A DNA stretch of 64,000 nt from Liopterus haemorrhoidalis (GCA_963971575.1 OZ020611.1:64761381-64825380); one strand, 5' to 3'. Numbered from the stretch's first letter, positions 32,791-45,291 are shown. A program made the numbers and translations. The notes: a model not told the origin generated them from the letters alone.

Positions 32791-33548
32791 TCAGTTTTTT
32801 TTTTTTGCATTTTTATTTTGTTTAAATTATTTTGTCAAAATTCTAGTTATATTTGGTAAATGTTGCATCTAATTTTTAAAACCGTAAATTTAATAACCAG
32901 TGGGAAGTGTTGAAATTATAATTTAACTCTATATTTGAAGGTATCAAAGGGCGAGGCTTATGATTTAAGCAACCAATGGAAGCCATAGGCACAATTTTCA
33001 AAATCTTAATGAACCTTGCTATATAAAAAAATACTGCACATATTTAGAAACTTAAATAATGGTATTAGGCATTCGAATTAAAATTCATAAAAATATATTT
33101 TGACATAAAATTTGTTTTGGCATCCCAAATAATCATCACACAGTTAATAAATACCTGCGAAACCCTGAAATGTGTGAAAATTCACACTTCACATAAATTT
33201 TTGTTTATTTTAAATATGTACATATGTAAAGTTGGCCAGATACGATAATATTACTTGAAACATTTTTGTAGAGGGGACTGCAAAAACAGACATAATTTAA
33301 TTAAAATATGTCTTTCAAAATATATCTTTCAAAAAATATTGTCGTACTTAGGTAATAAGTAACAGCAATTATACATTTTTTTTACAACTAATTATAATAA
33401 TATACTAACTAATATACTAACAATTAATTATAATTAAAAATATTAAGGTAAAAAATAAGAACATATATACAGTTTTGTTTCTAAAAAGTATTTTCAGCAG
33501 CAGGATTCTTCTGCACAACAATTAAATCAAAGGAGAAATAAAATAAAA

Positions 33549-33644
33549 ATTTATTTAAAAAAAAAATAAACATAAATTTGATAATGTTTTTCCGTCTAAA
33601 CGATAACGAATTTTGGTGCAGAGTTTAGCTGCTGCTGAAAATGG
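33549..33644 (-). pseudogene. hAT transposase dimerisation segment
   Basis: The minus strand reads PFSAAAKLCTKIRYRLDG, then KTLSNLCLFFFLNK. The F-S-x-A-x-x-x-C-T-K-x-R-x-R-L core is the conserved hAT C-terminal dimerisation motif. It is preceded by stops and no catalytic domain remains. It supports the hAT assignment made from the termini of the enclosing element. Confidence 0.8.
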
Positions 33645-34189
33645 CCGTTATATTGTGCTTAAGTAGTCATACACATTTTGTAAATACTTCCTTCGTATTC
33701 CCTCCTGTTAAAAGAAGCTGATTTCTTTTTTTTATTCTTAAGTTCTAGCCCTTGTGCTTTTTTTATTGTAGGGGAGGATTTGAAGATTTTTGTTGAAGAA
33801 CAATTCTAGATTCTTACAAATTTTAATTTTGAAATATGTAGAAGTTAATAATATTGTAATACCGGTATTTGAATACCGTTAAAAATTACGTAAAATACCG
33901 GTATTCGGTATTACCGAAAACCGGTAATCACACCACTAGGTGTAACCAACATAATCAACAATAATATCAACACTTTTCTGAAAATAAATTCTGTTAATCG
34001 TTATACCAAAGGCGCATTTAAAGGGGTCCTTGTTGATTATTCTTGTCCTCCCAGCGTTAATTAACGCGGTTGAACCAATCAAAGTCAACCATGTTAACAG
34101 TGCATTTCAACGTTGATAGTGATCAACCAGGTTGTCTGGTGAACAAGTTGGCGGCAACTTTTGTTGAATATTGTTGGATCACTCTTGGT

Positions 34190-34506
34190 CAGGGGTCAAT
34201 AACTGGCGGCTCGAAAGACGAATGCGGCCCACAGAACATTTTTAGGTGGACCACCAACAAGAAAATATAATGTGTACTTTACTTATCCATCGAAGCCAAC
34301 ACATTACTACCGTGCTGCTTTAGGCTTCTTACATACTAAGCGTATTTATTCCAACGTAAATACATCTAATACGATCTTAAGATAGAAATTACAGGAGGAA
34401 GTATGGCCCGTTAAAATGTTGTGTTTCTGAAAGCGACCCCCGATTAAAAATAAAAAGAAAATGTTGCTGAATAAAACGCGGCATAAAAAAAGGTTGTCGA
34501 ACCCTG
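34190..34506 (+). mobile_element. hAT MITE (317 bp), partner of the 22754 copy
   Basis: Ends are caggggtcaataac and, reverse-complemented, cagggttcgacaac. Flanks ctcttggt (34182-34189) and cactaggt (34507-34514) agree at 6 of 8 positions, consistent with an aged 8-bp TSD. Its interior matches 22754-22996 in the opposite orientation. Confidence 0.75.
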
Positions 34507-34514
34507 CACTAGGT

Positions 34515-36327
34515 CACAGGCTGTTCCCCAATAAAAACCAAATTGTTCTAGCGAGTCTTCTCAATTTGGGTCCTTTGTCTTTAAATTATGGGTTTTATGA
34601 CGAGTAGTATTGGAGCTCAATTTATTAAAAGACAGTCTGCGGAATATAAAATCGAAAGACTACAGAAACAGTCGGGATAGGTCAATCGGGCAAATGGTGA
34701 AAGAGTTAATTTTTCCTGATTTAACAAAATAATTTTTACAACAAAAGAATCAGTACTGTATATCATTGAACTTCTTTTAAATTCCTAGTAAAAACTTGCA
34801 TTTGTTCGCGGGTCACAAAAATCCTTGAGATGCTAGTTGGACAGAGCAAATAATTAAAAAAAAATATATTTTTCAAAATATCTGAAAAGGTGGATATTTT
34901 TTGAATAAAATATCAATAATAATGGGCAGCCAGTTCCAGTATTTTAAAAATTCATATCTATCAAAAATTAATGTGATCAAAAATTCTGTTTGAGCTATTT
35001 TAGCGCACATCCATCTATGTTTAAAATATTTGCATTGGGTAATAGAGTGGCGGACATTTTTTTTTTTTTTGTATTTTTTTATTAATCGCAACAAAACAGA
35101 AAAAACATCGCTCGTTTCTGTACACTTCAAGAGCTTTTATTTCTTAGCGATTTTTTTTTTTCTCGCAAAAATATGTTTGTGCTGCTTAAAATTTTTTTTG
35201 AACTCTTAAAATATCTCTCTTATTCCCATTTTAATTGATATTTCACTTATAAGATATATTAACGGTTAAACCAATGTTGTTGCATTTTCATGTGATGGAT
35301 TTATTTGTGTTATTTAAAATAAAAATTAGTTGTTTATGTTGAATAAAAAACATTTTAATTTGCATTCACAAATAAAATGAAGATGAAATACAATTTAAAG
35401 AGAGTTAAATTATCTCCTGGTTGTTATAGTGAATGATGATTTAATCCGATGTCAGGGCAGATCGTGAATGTTTGAGTTCCCTGTCCCTTGTTCCAGTTAG
35501 AATGAGCCCAAAGGTCTAATAAAATCAAGCGATACCCGAAGAAAAACACAAGCAGCCGCTAAATTTCCAACGGAAAGTTACACAAAAACGTTTATCTTGT
35601 CCCTAATATTATTTTACGGTTTTCTTCACTCGTCTCGGGTCTCCGAGTATCCTATCCGAGCGGACGAGCTGAATTTTAAAGAGGGATTCGGACAGGACGC
35701 AACCAGTGGCGGTCGAAGGTCATTCCTGTAAGGATCTTGTCAACAAATCGTAAAAATAAACAGCATACTCTTATCCTTCATGACACGTAAAGTTAAATGA
35801 TGTTTTACATAAAATTCTTGTTTAGTGAAAACTCTTCTATTCTATTTGACAATATTTGAGATTCGTCGGTATAAATATGTAACCTTTGCACCATGATTCA
35901 TGTGTATGTCTATCTCACTATAAACTTGGGAATATGTTCTGAGTTTTACTCGCTTTTCCAATACATTTTTTTTAAATACTTTTGAACTTAAATAATAAGA
36001 GAAGCTATCCAAAATAGTTGAGTTTAAGAAATGATTAAGAATTCCCACGTCTGACATATTTAAATTTGTATGCCAGCATAGAGACTTATGCTATGATAGC
36101 TCTTATTATTAAATGCAGTAAAACTCCGAAAATCAGAATTCGGACTCACAAACTTTTAACGAACTTTTCTGTGTGTATTCGCATGCGTGACCGCTACTAT
36201 ATTTTCCTCTTGGGTTTATGTCATATCAGACGCACGCGTGCGCCTCTAAAATAGGGTTGCGAGCACGAGCGAACATGAATGTTAAAACAAGTATTGAAAT
36301 TTCATTGTAAATTAAATGTATAATTGC
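34515..36327. other. No gene recognised
   Basis: No frame with a recognisable domain. GC-richer blocks at 35440-35730 and 36180-36290 have no identified content. Confidence 0.4.
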
Positions 36328-36330
36328 TTA

Positions 36331-36768
36331 GGGCAGTAACACTGCGTGCAAGCAAAGGTGGTGCAACAAGCCTTCTTGAAACAAAATTTGTTGTTTTTAC
36401 ATTGATGATTGCGAGGTTGCACGAAGGGATACCTGATAGATTTCCATATTGTGGGTCACTTTACCAACTTTGTTTGATTGCTTAGTTATAATTGGTACAA
36501 ACCTCATTGGCACAAAAATTTTCGTGCTGCTTACAGAGTTCTAGAAAAATATGAATATATAAATTTTTGCCATCTTCTTTTCGATTCTCAAAGTATTCAT
36601 TCATCCACTCCTCAGACACTTCAGCACAAAATTCTCCATCACTTACTTCTCATCTGAGAAAATCTTTTACATAGGAAGCTTGCAAGCAGTAAGTTGTACA
36701 ATGTGACAATTTGCAAGTTATTCGCATATGCTCGCACATCCATGAGTGCGTCCAGCGTGACCTCAGCC
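36331..36768. mobile_element. Harbinger-like MITE candidate, TSD TTA (438 bp)
   Basis: Left end gggcagtaacactgcgtgca and the reverse complement of the right end (ggctgaggtcacgctggacg) are alignable with small gaps. TTA is present at 36328-36330 and 36769-36771. Inside, the minus strand has a short Glu-rich frame (EVSEEWMNEYFENRKEDG, about 36585-36650) that may be a coding remnant. Confidence 0.5.
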
Positions 36769-36984
36769 TTACATGTTCATTTTCGTCATTACATTTGTTC
36801 GTTTTGCGTAAACTTTCTGGTCATTACACTTTTTTTGAGATGAAAACTTTTATGTTTTTATCTTAAACATAATAGGGTTCACTTTGATAAATGAAATATG
36901 TTTTTTTTTACTAATTAGAAAACTTAAATTTGAATTTTGAAATCACTGCTTGAAAATCAGATAAGTAATTTGTTTTTCTACTTG

Positions 36985-37870
36985 ATTGTTTATAGTTCAG
37001 AACCTTCTTCGAAAAATATTATACTTGATGATATGGGGATGCCATTTGGTACATCTATTATTAACATAAATTAAATCAATTTTATCCGTAGCACCTATAT
37101 AGAGAATCGCGACTGATTGAAAATGGCGGCAAAAAGGGAATACTAAGTACAATAATTATAAGTAGTTTTCACAATAGAACAAAATAGCTACAAACATATT
37201 TGTAGAATAAAGATTTAACTACAATTTACCACATCGTATGCAAATATGTGTCGATTGGTTTAAACAATAGCGTTTATAATACAATTAGCTTATTTACAAT
37301 CATATAACAGTTTTTTCTACAGTTAAAAATATCCTATTGCATTGATGGTGAACTCATGATCCGCGGGTGACCAAGTGACATGTATGACGATTTATTTGTA
37401 GTTTTGAAGATTCTAAAGAGAGATTCTAAGATAACTAAAGTTGGGTCTTATAAAGCACATTCACGAAACAGAGTAAAAAAAATTGACAAATATGATAACA
37501 ATTGCGAGATGAAATTCAAATATTAGGTACCTGTTATATACCTGTATTATACAAGTTAAACACAATGCCGGTAGCTCAGGTAGAATTAACGAGATAAGCA
37601 GGGGATTCCACACAAATATTTACACCCTAAAAGGGCAAACTTTTGTTTACGCATTATATATCTGACCGCGATTGAAACTACAAAATTTCAAATCAAATTT
37701 TAATCCGTCTGGGGAAAATGGTTCGCCATTGCTGTTCTATTAAATAGATAAAAAATCTCTGGAAATTTTGATATATAGATCGTTATTTATTTTATTTCAG
37801 ATTGTTAGTTTTGTATAAGAAACTATTGAGAACTATACGGTTGTGTGATGGTTTAAGATATCACATGCCA
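36985..37870 (+). repeat. Dispersed repeat family A, copy 2 (interrupted)
   Basis: From gttcagaaccttcttcgaaa (36992) to gaactatacggttgtg (37828) this matches 40800-41765. Shared markers are atacttgatgat, aacatatttgtagaat, atatgcaaatatg and atatcctatt. A hAT element (37340-37734) interrupts it at the atatcctatt site. No coding capacity. Confidence 0.75.
37340..37734. mobile_element. hAT element inside repeat A copy 2 (395 bp)
   Basis: Left end cattgatggtgaac and the reverse complement of the right end (cagcaatggcgaacc) are hAT-like inverted repeats. The flanks tcctattg (37332-37339) and ttctatta (37735-37742) agree at 6 of 8 bases. Homology of repeat family A resumes exactly at 37743. Confidence 0.75.
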
Positions 37871-39655
37871 AAAATAAACCAAGATCAGGCTCTACCATAT
37901 TATAGAACGATAATTTCTTGTGACTATTTGTAAACAAATTACATCGAATAACTCACATAAAATTAAAAAAGAAAATCAATAATGAAAAGAGCACGTTGTG
38001 GAGAACCTCCGATGTAATATGAAATATGAGAGACTCTTTAGCATTAAACACTAATTTGTTGCCTGGACATCACAATTCTCAATAGCATCTCCGAAAAACC
38101 AATTGTCTCTCCCAAGTCTCTGAATATTGCCAATCAATCATTTAGATGGACACTACACTAACGTTAATACGAAATTACTTGTTGCATTTTTTCTTGACCG
38201 ACCGAAGACTGTAAATATGTCTATAGCCAATGGCTGTCTTAACTGAACTACCCTTAAACTCGAATTAAACTCTTGACTATTTTAACTACTCTCAGCGGCT
38301 TACATTGCTTGACTGTAAAATATTATATTAAACCCCGGTCAACCAGACGACAGTTACTATTCATATATTAAACAGTAACTCCCTAGATAAATAACCAATA
38401 CTGATGTATATATTTCAAGACAGAGATTAATAGTTTTTCCCATATGGTCAGAAGACATCTAATCTATCAATTGACAGTTTTGTGATATGCTGTATAATTA
38501 AGCCTAAGAAATAGATTATTTTTTATCATTTATAGTTTTTTAATATTTTACTCTAATTAGATGATTATAATGAATTTATTTATGAAATTTTATTTCTAAA
38601 ATATACCAAAATTACCTCTCTTATTACGTGCTAAGGATGAAAGAAAACATAATGGATTCTGGGAATGAATACTAAAGTTGATTGGTAATACCTCTATCCC
38701 ATATGCTATGAATGAAGTCAGAATGGTTTTAGTGCTCTACTCTTAAGTTGAATACTTGGGAGCTAGAGGATTTTCAAATTAGGGTGATAATATGGACTCT
38801 ATAACAAATATGCTTTGCACAATATTTTATCTTAAAGATAAATTAGCACACATTAATTTGCCAACAATGATCCACTCAAATTTGGAAATTTTAGATAAAG
38901 GTTTCAGTGGTGAGATATTTAAAATGTTTTTCAGACAGTGATTTTTCCGTATCTGTCACGAACCGCTCGTGAACGTAGCATCACAACAAAGCTGGACAAA
39001 GGTTGAGGTCAGAAAATCAAGTGTTGTGATAGGTGTGTGTGTGAGAGAGAAGCAGAGAGGAATAGCAAGTGAAAGGGACTAGAGCGTTCTTTGTGGATAG
39101 GGCCCTGTGGAACTTCGACACAGATTTCCTCGTAAAATACCGATACATTGTTGGTGTTTTCTATAAAAATTGATTTGGAGTTTTGTTGTTAGTATATCGT
39201 ACAATGCGACCAGAATTTCTGTTGAAAGGAAGGTGATTTTTATGGAATAGGTTTTGAGAGCTGTTTACAAAATACTCATGTTTGTATTTTCTGCCTTCAT
39301 ATTTCATTGAGGATTTTTCACATTTTTTACCACATTTAAGTATTCTATTCGATTATTAAACGAACATTGGAATTTATATGAGAAAAGTAAACTAAATTAA
39401 GGAAAATATTAACCAATTTTACAACATTTATAAATTCAGTTACAGAGTTTGATATATGTACGTCGTATTACATACACATCGTTGATTTATTAGAACTAAA
39501 CTCGATATATGTAAAATATATTCATACTTAAGTCTTTTAAGCATGAACATGCATGCATATTTTACTCGAATATTTTCTTTATCATTCTATATTTTTATGC
39601 ATAATTACGTATATAAAACATATAGCAGCAACTTTAACGGTAAGCATAACCCCCA
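37871..39655. other. No gene recognised
   Basis: A (tgtg)-rich spot at 39030 is minor. No domain-bearing frame was found. Confidence 0.4.
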
Positions 39656-39722
39656 CAGATTATCAATTTCTTATACAAAACTAACAATCTGAAATAAACT
39701 TTATATCTGCCTACTAGAATAT
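39656..39722 (-). repeat. Repeat family A, short reverse fragment
   Basis: The reverse complement contains tttatttcagattgttagtt and ttgtataagaaa, matching 37788-37825 and 19660-19690. Confidence 0.6.
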
Positions 39723-39749
39723 TTTCAGTTGTAGAGAAAAAATTTCAGT

Positions 39750-40735
39750 TGTGAAGTGTGAATTTTCACACATTTCAGGGTTTCACATGTATATAATAAG
39801 TAAAGGCAGCATGCTGAAAGTGTAGAACAAATTTTGATTTGTAGTCGGCAAAATGAACGATATTTTTAAATTAATTTATCGTCTGTTAATTTATGAGATT
39901 TAAAAATAAATTTTATGTTAAAATATTTTTTTGTTAATTTTAATTCGAATACCTAGTACCATTATTTAGGTTTCTAAATATGTGCAGTATTTTTTATATT
40001 TTTTTTTTTTGATATACAGCAATGCTCATTAAGATTTTGAAAATTGCGCCTATGTCTTCCATTAGTTGTTTTAACCCATTGCAACACTTTATTATATTTT
40101 GCACAACCGGTTTTTGCAATGCATTCCCAGTCTGTCGGTCAGTTTTTACAGTGTCTATCATTTGAATGTCTGAATGAATAGTTGATAGCAGATGAATAGG
40201 CTTTTTGTGTATCCATCGTATTGCAGCTTTATCATGGCTGAACAAAATATTGATGTCACCACGTTTCAATGATTTCTGTTTTTAATTTTTAGTAAATATT
40301 AATTTGAAATTAATAATCTAAATATATTTTTTAACGTTATTTTCATGAATAAAGTTATGGTCAATCAATCTTCATGTAAAAAAATATCACTCAAAGAAAA
40401 ACCTGCGAATAGCCGGCTGACTGGCTTAATGCTAAAATTATATTGGCCGGCGATTCGTCGGCTTTGTGTTGCAATGGGTCAAGTCTTGTGCTCCGTTTTT
40501 TTTGTTTTTTTTTTTTTTTTTTTCGATGAGCACATATTTGTTTATATTTTTAGCAGGATATGTTTTTAGATGTTTTAGTTTATTTTCTATGTGCGGCTCA
40601 AAGAGTTGTATAATCATACCAAATTTCAACTCTCTAGGTTTAGCCGATTGGCTACAATTTTTACCGAACAGACAGACAGACAGACAGGCGACAAAATGAC
40701 GGTATAAGGGTTTTTTGGTCATACCTACAAAACTT
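39750..40735 (-). repeat. Dispersed repeat family C, copy 2
   Basis: Reading leftward from 40735, the copy shows gtaggtatgaccaaaaaacc, taccgtcattttgtcg, four ctgt units, gttcggtaaaaattgtagcc and gctaaacctagagagttgaa, then after a diverged centre gcacatatttagaaacct and a final tgtgaaaattcacacttcac. Both ends coincide with those of copy 1. Frames at 39994-40782 on either strand are by-products. Confidence 0.75.
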
Positions 40736-40929
40736 ATATTTACATAGTTTCGTGTAGAAATGTTAAAATAATACGTCAACATTTTTTAGACATTATTTAT
40801 AGTTTAGAACCTTCGTCGAAAAATACTATACTTGATGATAATGGAATACCACTTAGTACACGTGTACCTAAATTAAGAGCTGCGGCAGATTCAAGATGGT
40901 GACAAAAATAGAACACCAATTACAATATA

Positions 40930-41106
40930 CAGGGCCGTAACTAGCTTTTTCGGGCAAGATTTTACAATTGCCCCCCCCCCCCTCAACACTATACATATTA
41001 AGAATTAAGTAAGATATTGTCAATTTTCGACGGGCCTTTCTGGGATCCCCCTTCGATCTGGACCCCGGGCCTATGCCCCTCTTGCCCCTGCCTAGTTACG
41101 ACACTG
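40930..41106. mobile_element. hAT MITE (177 bp)
   Basis: Ends cagggccgtaactag and, reverse-complemented, cagtgtcgtaactag (13 of 15). The flanks acaatata (40922-40929) and ccaatata (41107-41114) match at 7 of 8 positions. A run of 13 C lies at 40973-40985. No coding. Confidence 0.85.
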
Positions 41107-41312
41107 CCAATATATAGATATTACGAATAGTCGTAATTTTTATAATAGAACAAATAGCTAAAAACATATTTGTAGAATGAATATTTAGCTACAGTTTACT
41201 CTGTCATATGCAAATATGCCTAATTAGTTCACAAGGTGGTGTTTTTAATGCAATATGTTTATTTACGATTACATAACATTTTTTTTTTACAATTATTAAT
41301 ATCCTATTAGAT

Positions 41313-41651
41313 TAGGGTGACCATTTTCTTGAGAAGGCAATGCGGGACGGAGCAAAAAAAAGGTCGTGTCTTCTCAAATATAAGTGAAGAGCAAAAAAAA
41401 GGTCCTCACTTCCCAAATCCAAGTGAAAAGCAAACAAAAAAGGCCCTCACTTCCCAAATCCAAGTGAAGAGCAAAAAAAAGGTCGTCCCTCCCCAAATAC
41501 AAGTCAAGTGCACAAAAGTTAGAATTAAAAATGTGGAACATTTTGCGGGACATGTCAAAGTCAAGTGCACAAAAGTAAGTTAGAATTAAAAATGCGGGAC
41601 ATGTCATAAGGCGGGACACCGAATCAAAATGCGGGACGAATGGTCACGCTA
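41313..41651. mobile_element. hAT MITE with internal 40-bp repeats (339 bp)
   Basis: Inverted ends tagggtgaccat and tagcgtgaccat. The flanks tattagat (41305-41312) and tattaaat (41652-41659) agree at 7 of 8 bases. Inside are four tandem units of about 38-41 bp (each with gagcaaaaaaaaggtc and caagtgaa, 41358-41510) and two copies of a block with gtgcacaaaagt and gaattaaaaatg (41509-41610). The open frames at 41317-41619 come from these repeats. Confidence 0.85.
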
Positions 41652-41770
41652 TATTAAATAGAAAAAATTCTCTGCAATTTTTTATGTTTAGATTGTTACT
41701 AATTTTATTTTAGTTTAGCTGTTTAATATAAGAAATTTTTAAGAACTATAGAGTTGTGCCCACCTTTAAA

Positions 41771-44096
41771 CGATGAGAAGGAGCTGTTCTAGCAGTTAAA
41801 ATAAAGCATACTATGTTTCAATTTAGTATCAATATAAAAAACTATTCTATTCATAGTTAACTTTCTTATAAATTTGTATTTTCTAGTTGGTTTGGAATGT
41901 GCCTTCCACATATTGTATTAACTCAATTGTAAACTGAGAGGTTCCAAATACGTCGGTTCGTTTGAAGTCATGGTTTTGACGAACATAACTACAACGTTAT
42001 CCAGGCCCACTTGGTTATATTCTTCGGTTTTAAAACTTCTTATATTCGTATAAACTAAAATAGAATGTATTATAATAGATTATTTATAAAAGATATCACT
42101 AGCTGATAAAAACCCCACTGTAATTAAACCGAACCATACTGTATTTTACTGCTTGTCTCGATCACGGGTCTTTTCTCTCTGAGAAAGAGAAGGTCCAGAT
42201 CTACGATTATTACGATAACATATCAGCATGGGAACGGTGATAAATGGAGAATATAACGACAAGCTGTGTTTCTTTTCTCTTTAGTTATCTTTTTGCATAT
42301 GATGTTATAAATATGAATACAAACATCCACGAGAGGTATCCCGACTGACAACCAATAATTTTATAATAAGAAACAAAGATGGATATCCATCTGTCAATTT
42401 TTTACGTGAGTTAACTCTTGTGCTCTTGTGTACCATAGGCAATCATCTAATAATCATGAAACACACCAGTTCTAATTTATATATCTACCCAACCAATTTT
42501 ACTCATGTTTGATACTTAAACCAAAAATACCCATCTCTGAATGCGCGACATATATCGTTTTAGCAATCTTACGGATGACCATTTGAAAAATTACCCAAAT
42601 ATAAGCATGATTTTCTCAAAAATCTATCAAAATATTTTGGAAAACCCTTAATCACGGTAGTGTAGCTGGCACTCTACAATTTAAATAGCCCTTTTAATAG
42701 TGAATAAAAGTACATATATTATTTTAATTTTGTCATTTTACTTCCCTTATGAACATTTCACTTAAATTGTCTAATAAGTGGAAATACAAAATGATTTATC
42801 AAAGCTATAACTTAAAATATCAGCGGTCACCATGATCGCACTACGTTATTACGTAGTGTGGTATGATCACCCTCAACAATAGATGGTTAAATATAGCGAA
42901 TAGAGAATCAATAATAGCCTATAATATGGTATGGATCTTGTATAGAATTATTATACGTTAGGATTGATGTTTTCATTGTCAAACATTCTATACTTAAAAA
43001 AAAATTAGTGACTTAAGTTCGAATTCATTGGAACTTGACAATTTAATTTATAAAAAGGAAAACGTCACAAAACTTCGTTATAGGTACTGATGCCTAAACA
43101 ATTACAAAATAACACCAAATCTCAGCAGAGAAGAATAAAAATATCATTGGAAACCATTTACAGACTAAAAGCCGACACAAAAAATTATTTGGTTTCCCTA
43201 TTGGTGCCACTGGCAGCAACGAAACGGCAGACCCCACAGTCAAACAAACAGACGAAATTAGAAATTAACCTGTACCAAAAGAAAATATTATATAGAAAAT
43301 AGAAAAGATAACAGCAAAACAAGACCACAAAGAAATTGGAGTACTTGAAGGCTTGTGACCTAACTAAAATATAGGAAGACAAACACAATACTGACAGGAG
43401 AAAGCATAAGGTACACAAAAATAACGCACTGGAATCTATCTAAAAAAGAATACCCGAAAATATATGAAACATGTAGAATGGTAACAACAATCTGAGTAAC
43501 TATGAGAGATACTCTATCGACAGGGAAAACAGAACATACTAAACAGAGAAAGAATGATTTAATCTCCAAAAACAATATCATAAACCGCTAAGACTTCAAT
43601 AACTGGTTAAACAGTTATAACTTCAGTAACTGGAAAAACGTTACGATTTTTCACTATTTTTGTTTCAGCTTTGGCCAATTTAAAAAACAAGATAAACGAT
43701 AACTGTATTACTGTAATCGTTTACAGTATAAATCAATCGAACAGTACAGTAATCGTAACATTGTAATCGTTTCTCGGTGTCTTTTAATGAAATACCTTTA
43801 AATCTATATTAATAAAATTGGCTTCTCCCTCGGAGGGCACAGGACATCCACCGAGGTAAAAGCCCTAGTAAAATTTTTCCAAAATAATTAGTGGTTTGGA
43901 TTCCACGATGGTAAATTGTAAGTCCCATACGGTTGTGTTACACAGGCAGGACACAAAACACAACTGTATGCGGGGAAATAGCCAACGCTCAGAATATGCT
44001 CAATACGAACGTGTCAGTTCCGAGCATAAAGCATGGCACTCTAAGAAGAAGTGGAAAATGATAAATAAAGTGAAAATGTATAGGAAAAATGGTTTA
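41771..44096. other. No gene recognised
   Basis: A hairpin cactacgt-tatt-acgtagtg lies at 42839-42858 with partly complementary flanks. An A-rich plus-strand stretch at 43080-43560 has only short frames (43090-43302) without a domain. A block at 43800-44060 is GC-richer and unidentified. Confidence 0.4.
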
Positions 44097-44365
44097 GAAT
44101 GAAAACGATAATTTGCTATTCATTGAAATTTTTATTAAGATAAATATTTTAGTAGCTGTGGAGAATTCTATCTACTTGAAGTATCTCACTTATATTTACT
44201 TAACAGCAAAAAATGTATATAAAAGAGTGATTTCGAATGAAAAAAAAAAACGATAATTTTCTGTTTTTATTAAGATGAATACTTGCGGGGCTATGGTGTA
44301 TGCTACTTAAAATGGAAATATCTAGCTTATTATAACATCATCACTTATCAACAAAAACGTATTTA
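44097..44365 (+). repeat. Old tandem duplication, about 140 bp
   Basis: The left unit starts gaatgaaaacgataatttgc (44097) and the right unit gaatgaaaaaaaaaaacgat (44236). Both continue with tttttattaagat-aatac/att and later atatctagct/gtatctcact-like sequence. Divergence is high. No coding. Confidence 0.5.
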
Positions 44366-45289
44366 ATTTTTTTTTTACGAAGTACAGGCAAGTATACTCT
44401 TTATATTATAAATAAAAGCAAGAATCACGAAGCTGAAACGTCTATAAATAAATATTAATTTTACAGAATCACGACAAAATTTTACATTTGTCAACTAAAT
44501 TTACACTAGTTTACATAATTTTGATTAAAATCTTTAAGCTAAAAAGAAGGTGCAACTGTATAAAACTAGGTACATTATTATATTTTTGTTTAGGAGAAAT
44601 TGATAAAAAATATTTTATCATGACTGTACTGTAAATGATTGATTTTACACATTTCTACAAATATCCATGCAGAATTCATGACCAATAAACCGAATTTTAT
44701 GACACCTTTAAATTTCCTACCATGACGCATCAATTTTTACAAATAATAAATTTTTATTCGTTAATAAACAATAACAATATCAAAGTACAAAAGTTCCGAA
44801 ACATAAAACGTTCTGTATTAAAATAGGATGAAGAAGAACGTCACAATGATTGAATACAGGAACTGATCGATATGTTCAACAAAAACCGAGACAGAAAAAC
44901 ACAAAGGGAATTGGGTGAGAGGGTCAGAGAGGAAAGGAAGGTTGGAGGATAAGGGCAGCGAGTTTCTGAGTATTTCCTGACTCACTGGTTATCCTGCCCT
45001 ATCCTCAGGCATTTGCTATATTAGTTAAATATCGGTCGGAAAATTTCAGATCTTTGTCAGATTTATTTTCAAAGCAGGATGCTGCATCATGTAAGCGTTT
45101 TTTTTTTATTTCTTAAATATTGTCTTCTGTCAGTATATAAAATACTCATTTAAATACAAATTTTACTGGAGTAGGAGTACTTAAATTATGTCCCACGAGA
45201 CTCTGAGTCGGTTAAGTCTCTAATTATAGCTTATATTAAAAAAAAAAAAAAACGCACATTACAGAAAATGGAAAATTTGTCAGTTTTAA
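44366..45289. other. No gene recognised
   Basis: AT-rich; purine-rich stretch with gagagggtcagagaggaaag at 44919. No coding seen. Confidence 0.4.
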
Positions 45290-45291
45290 TA

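Larger units (their letters stand above)
32085..33190 (+). repeat. Dispersed repeat family C, copy 1
   Basis: It starts near gtaggtatgaccaaaaaacc (32089) and runs to gaaatgtgtgaaaattcaca (33166). Shared markers with the copy at 39750-40735 (reverse) are taccgtcattttgtcg, a CTGT tract, gttcggtaaaaattgtagcc, gctaaacctagagagttgaa and, at the far end, ctgcacatatttagaaactt. The copies at 54420-54700 and 58174-59035 are more diverged. No coding. A tRNA-like insertion lies at 32705-32785 in this copy only. Confidence 0.75.
31950..33938 (-). mobile_element. hAT element with exact 8-bp TSD (1,989 bp)
   Basis: The duplication ggtgtaac occurs at 31942-31949 and 33939-33946. The inverted ends are tagtggtgtga on both sides, continuing into ccggtattcggtatt-like subterminal repeats (31976-32045 and 33860-33930). 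A transposase C-terminal remnant lies inside on the minus strand at 33549-33644. About 1.1 kb of the interior is a different dispersed repeat (family C, 32085-33190), which also exists alone elsewhere. It is thus a deletion derivative later or concurrently filled by foreign DNA. Confidence 0.92.
40787..41770 (+). repeat. Dispersed repeat family A, copy 3 (twice interrupted)
   Basis: It aligns with copy 2 from tttatagtttagaaccttcg (40798) onward. Two hAT MITEs split it, at 40930-41106 and 41313-41651. The second occupies the same tattag site that is interrupted in copy 2. Homology resumes with aaatagaaaaaattctctgc and ends at gagttgtgcccacc. Confidence 0.75.

Noticed and set aside
40438..40782. 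114-codon minus-strand ORF
   Set aside because: It lies within repeat family C; the matching region in other copies is not open.
42839..42858. Hairpin cactacgt-tatt-acgtagtg as a terminator or MITE end
   Set aside because: Short stem, no run of T, no partner copy seen and no target duplication found.
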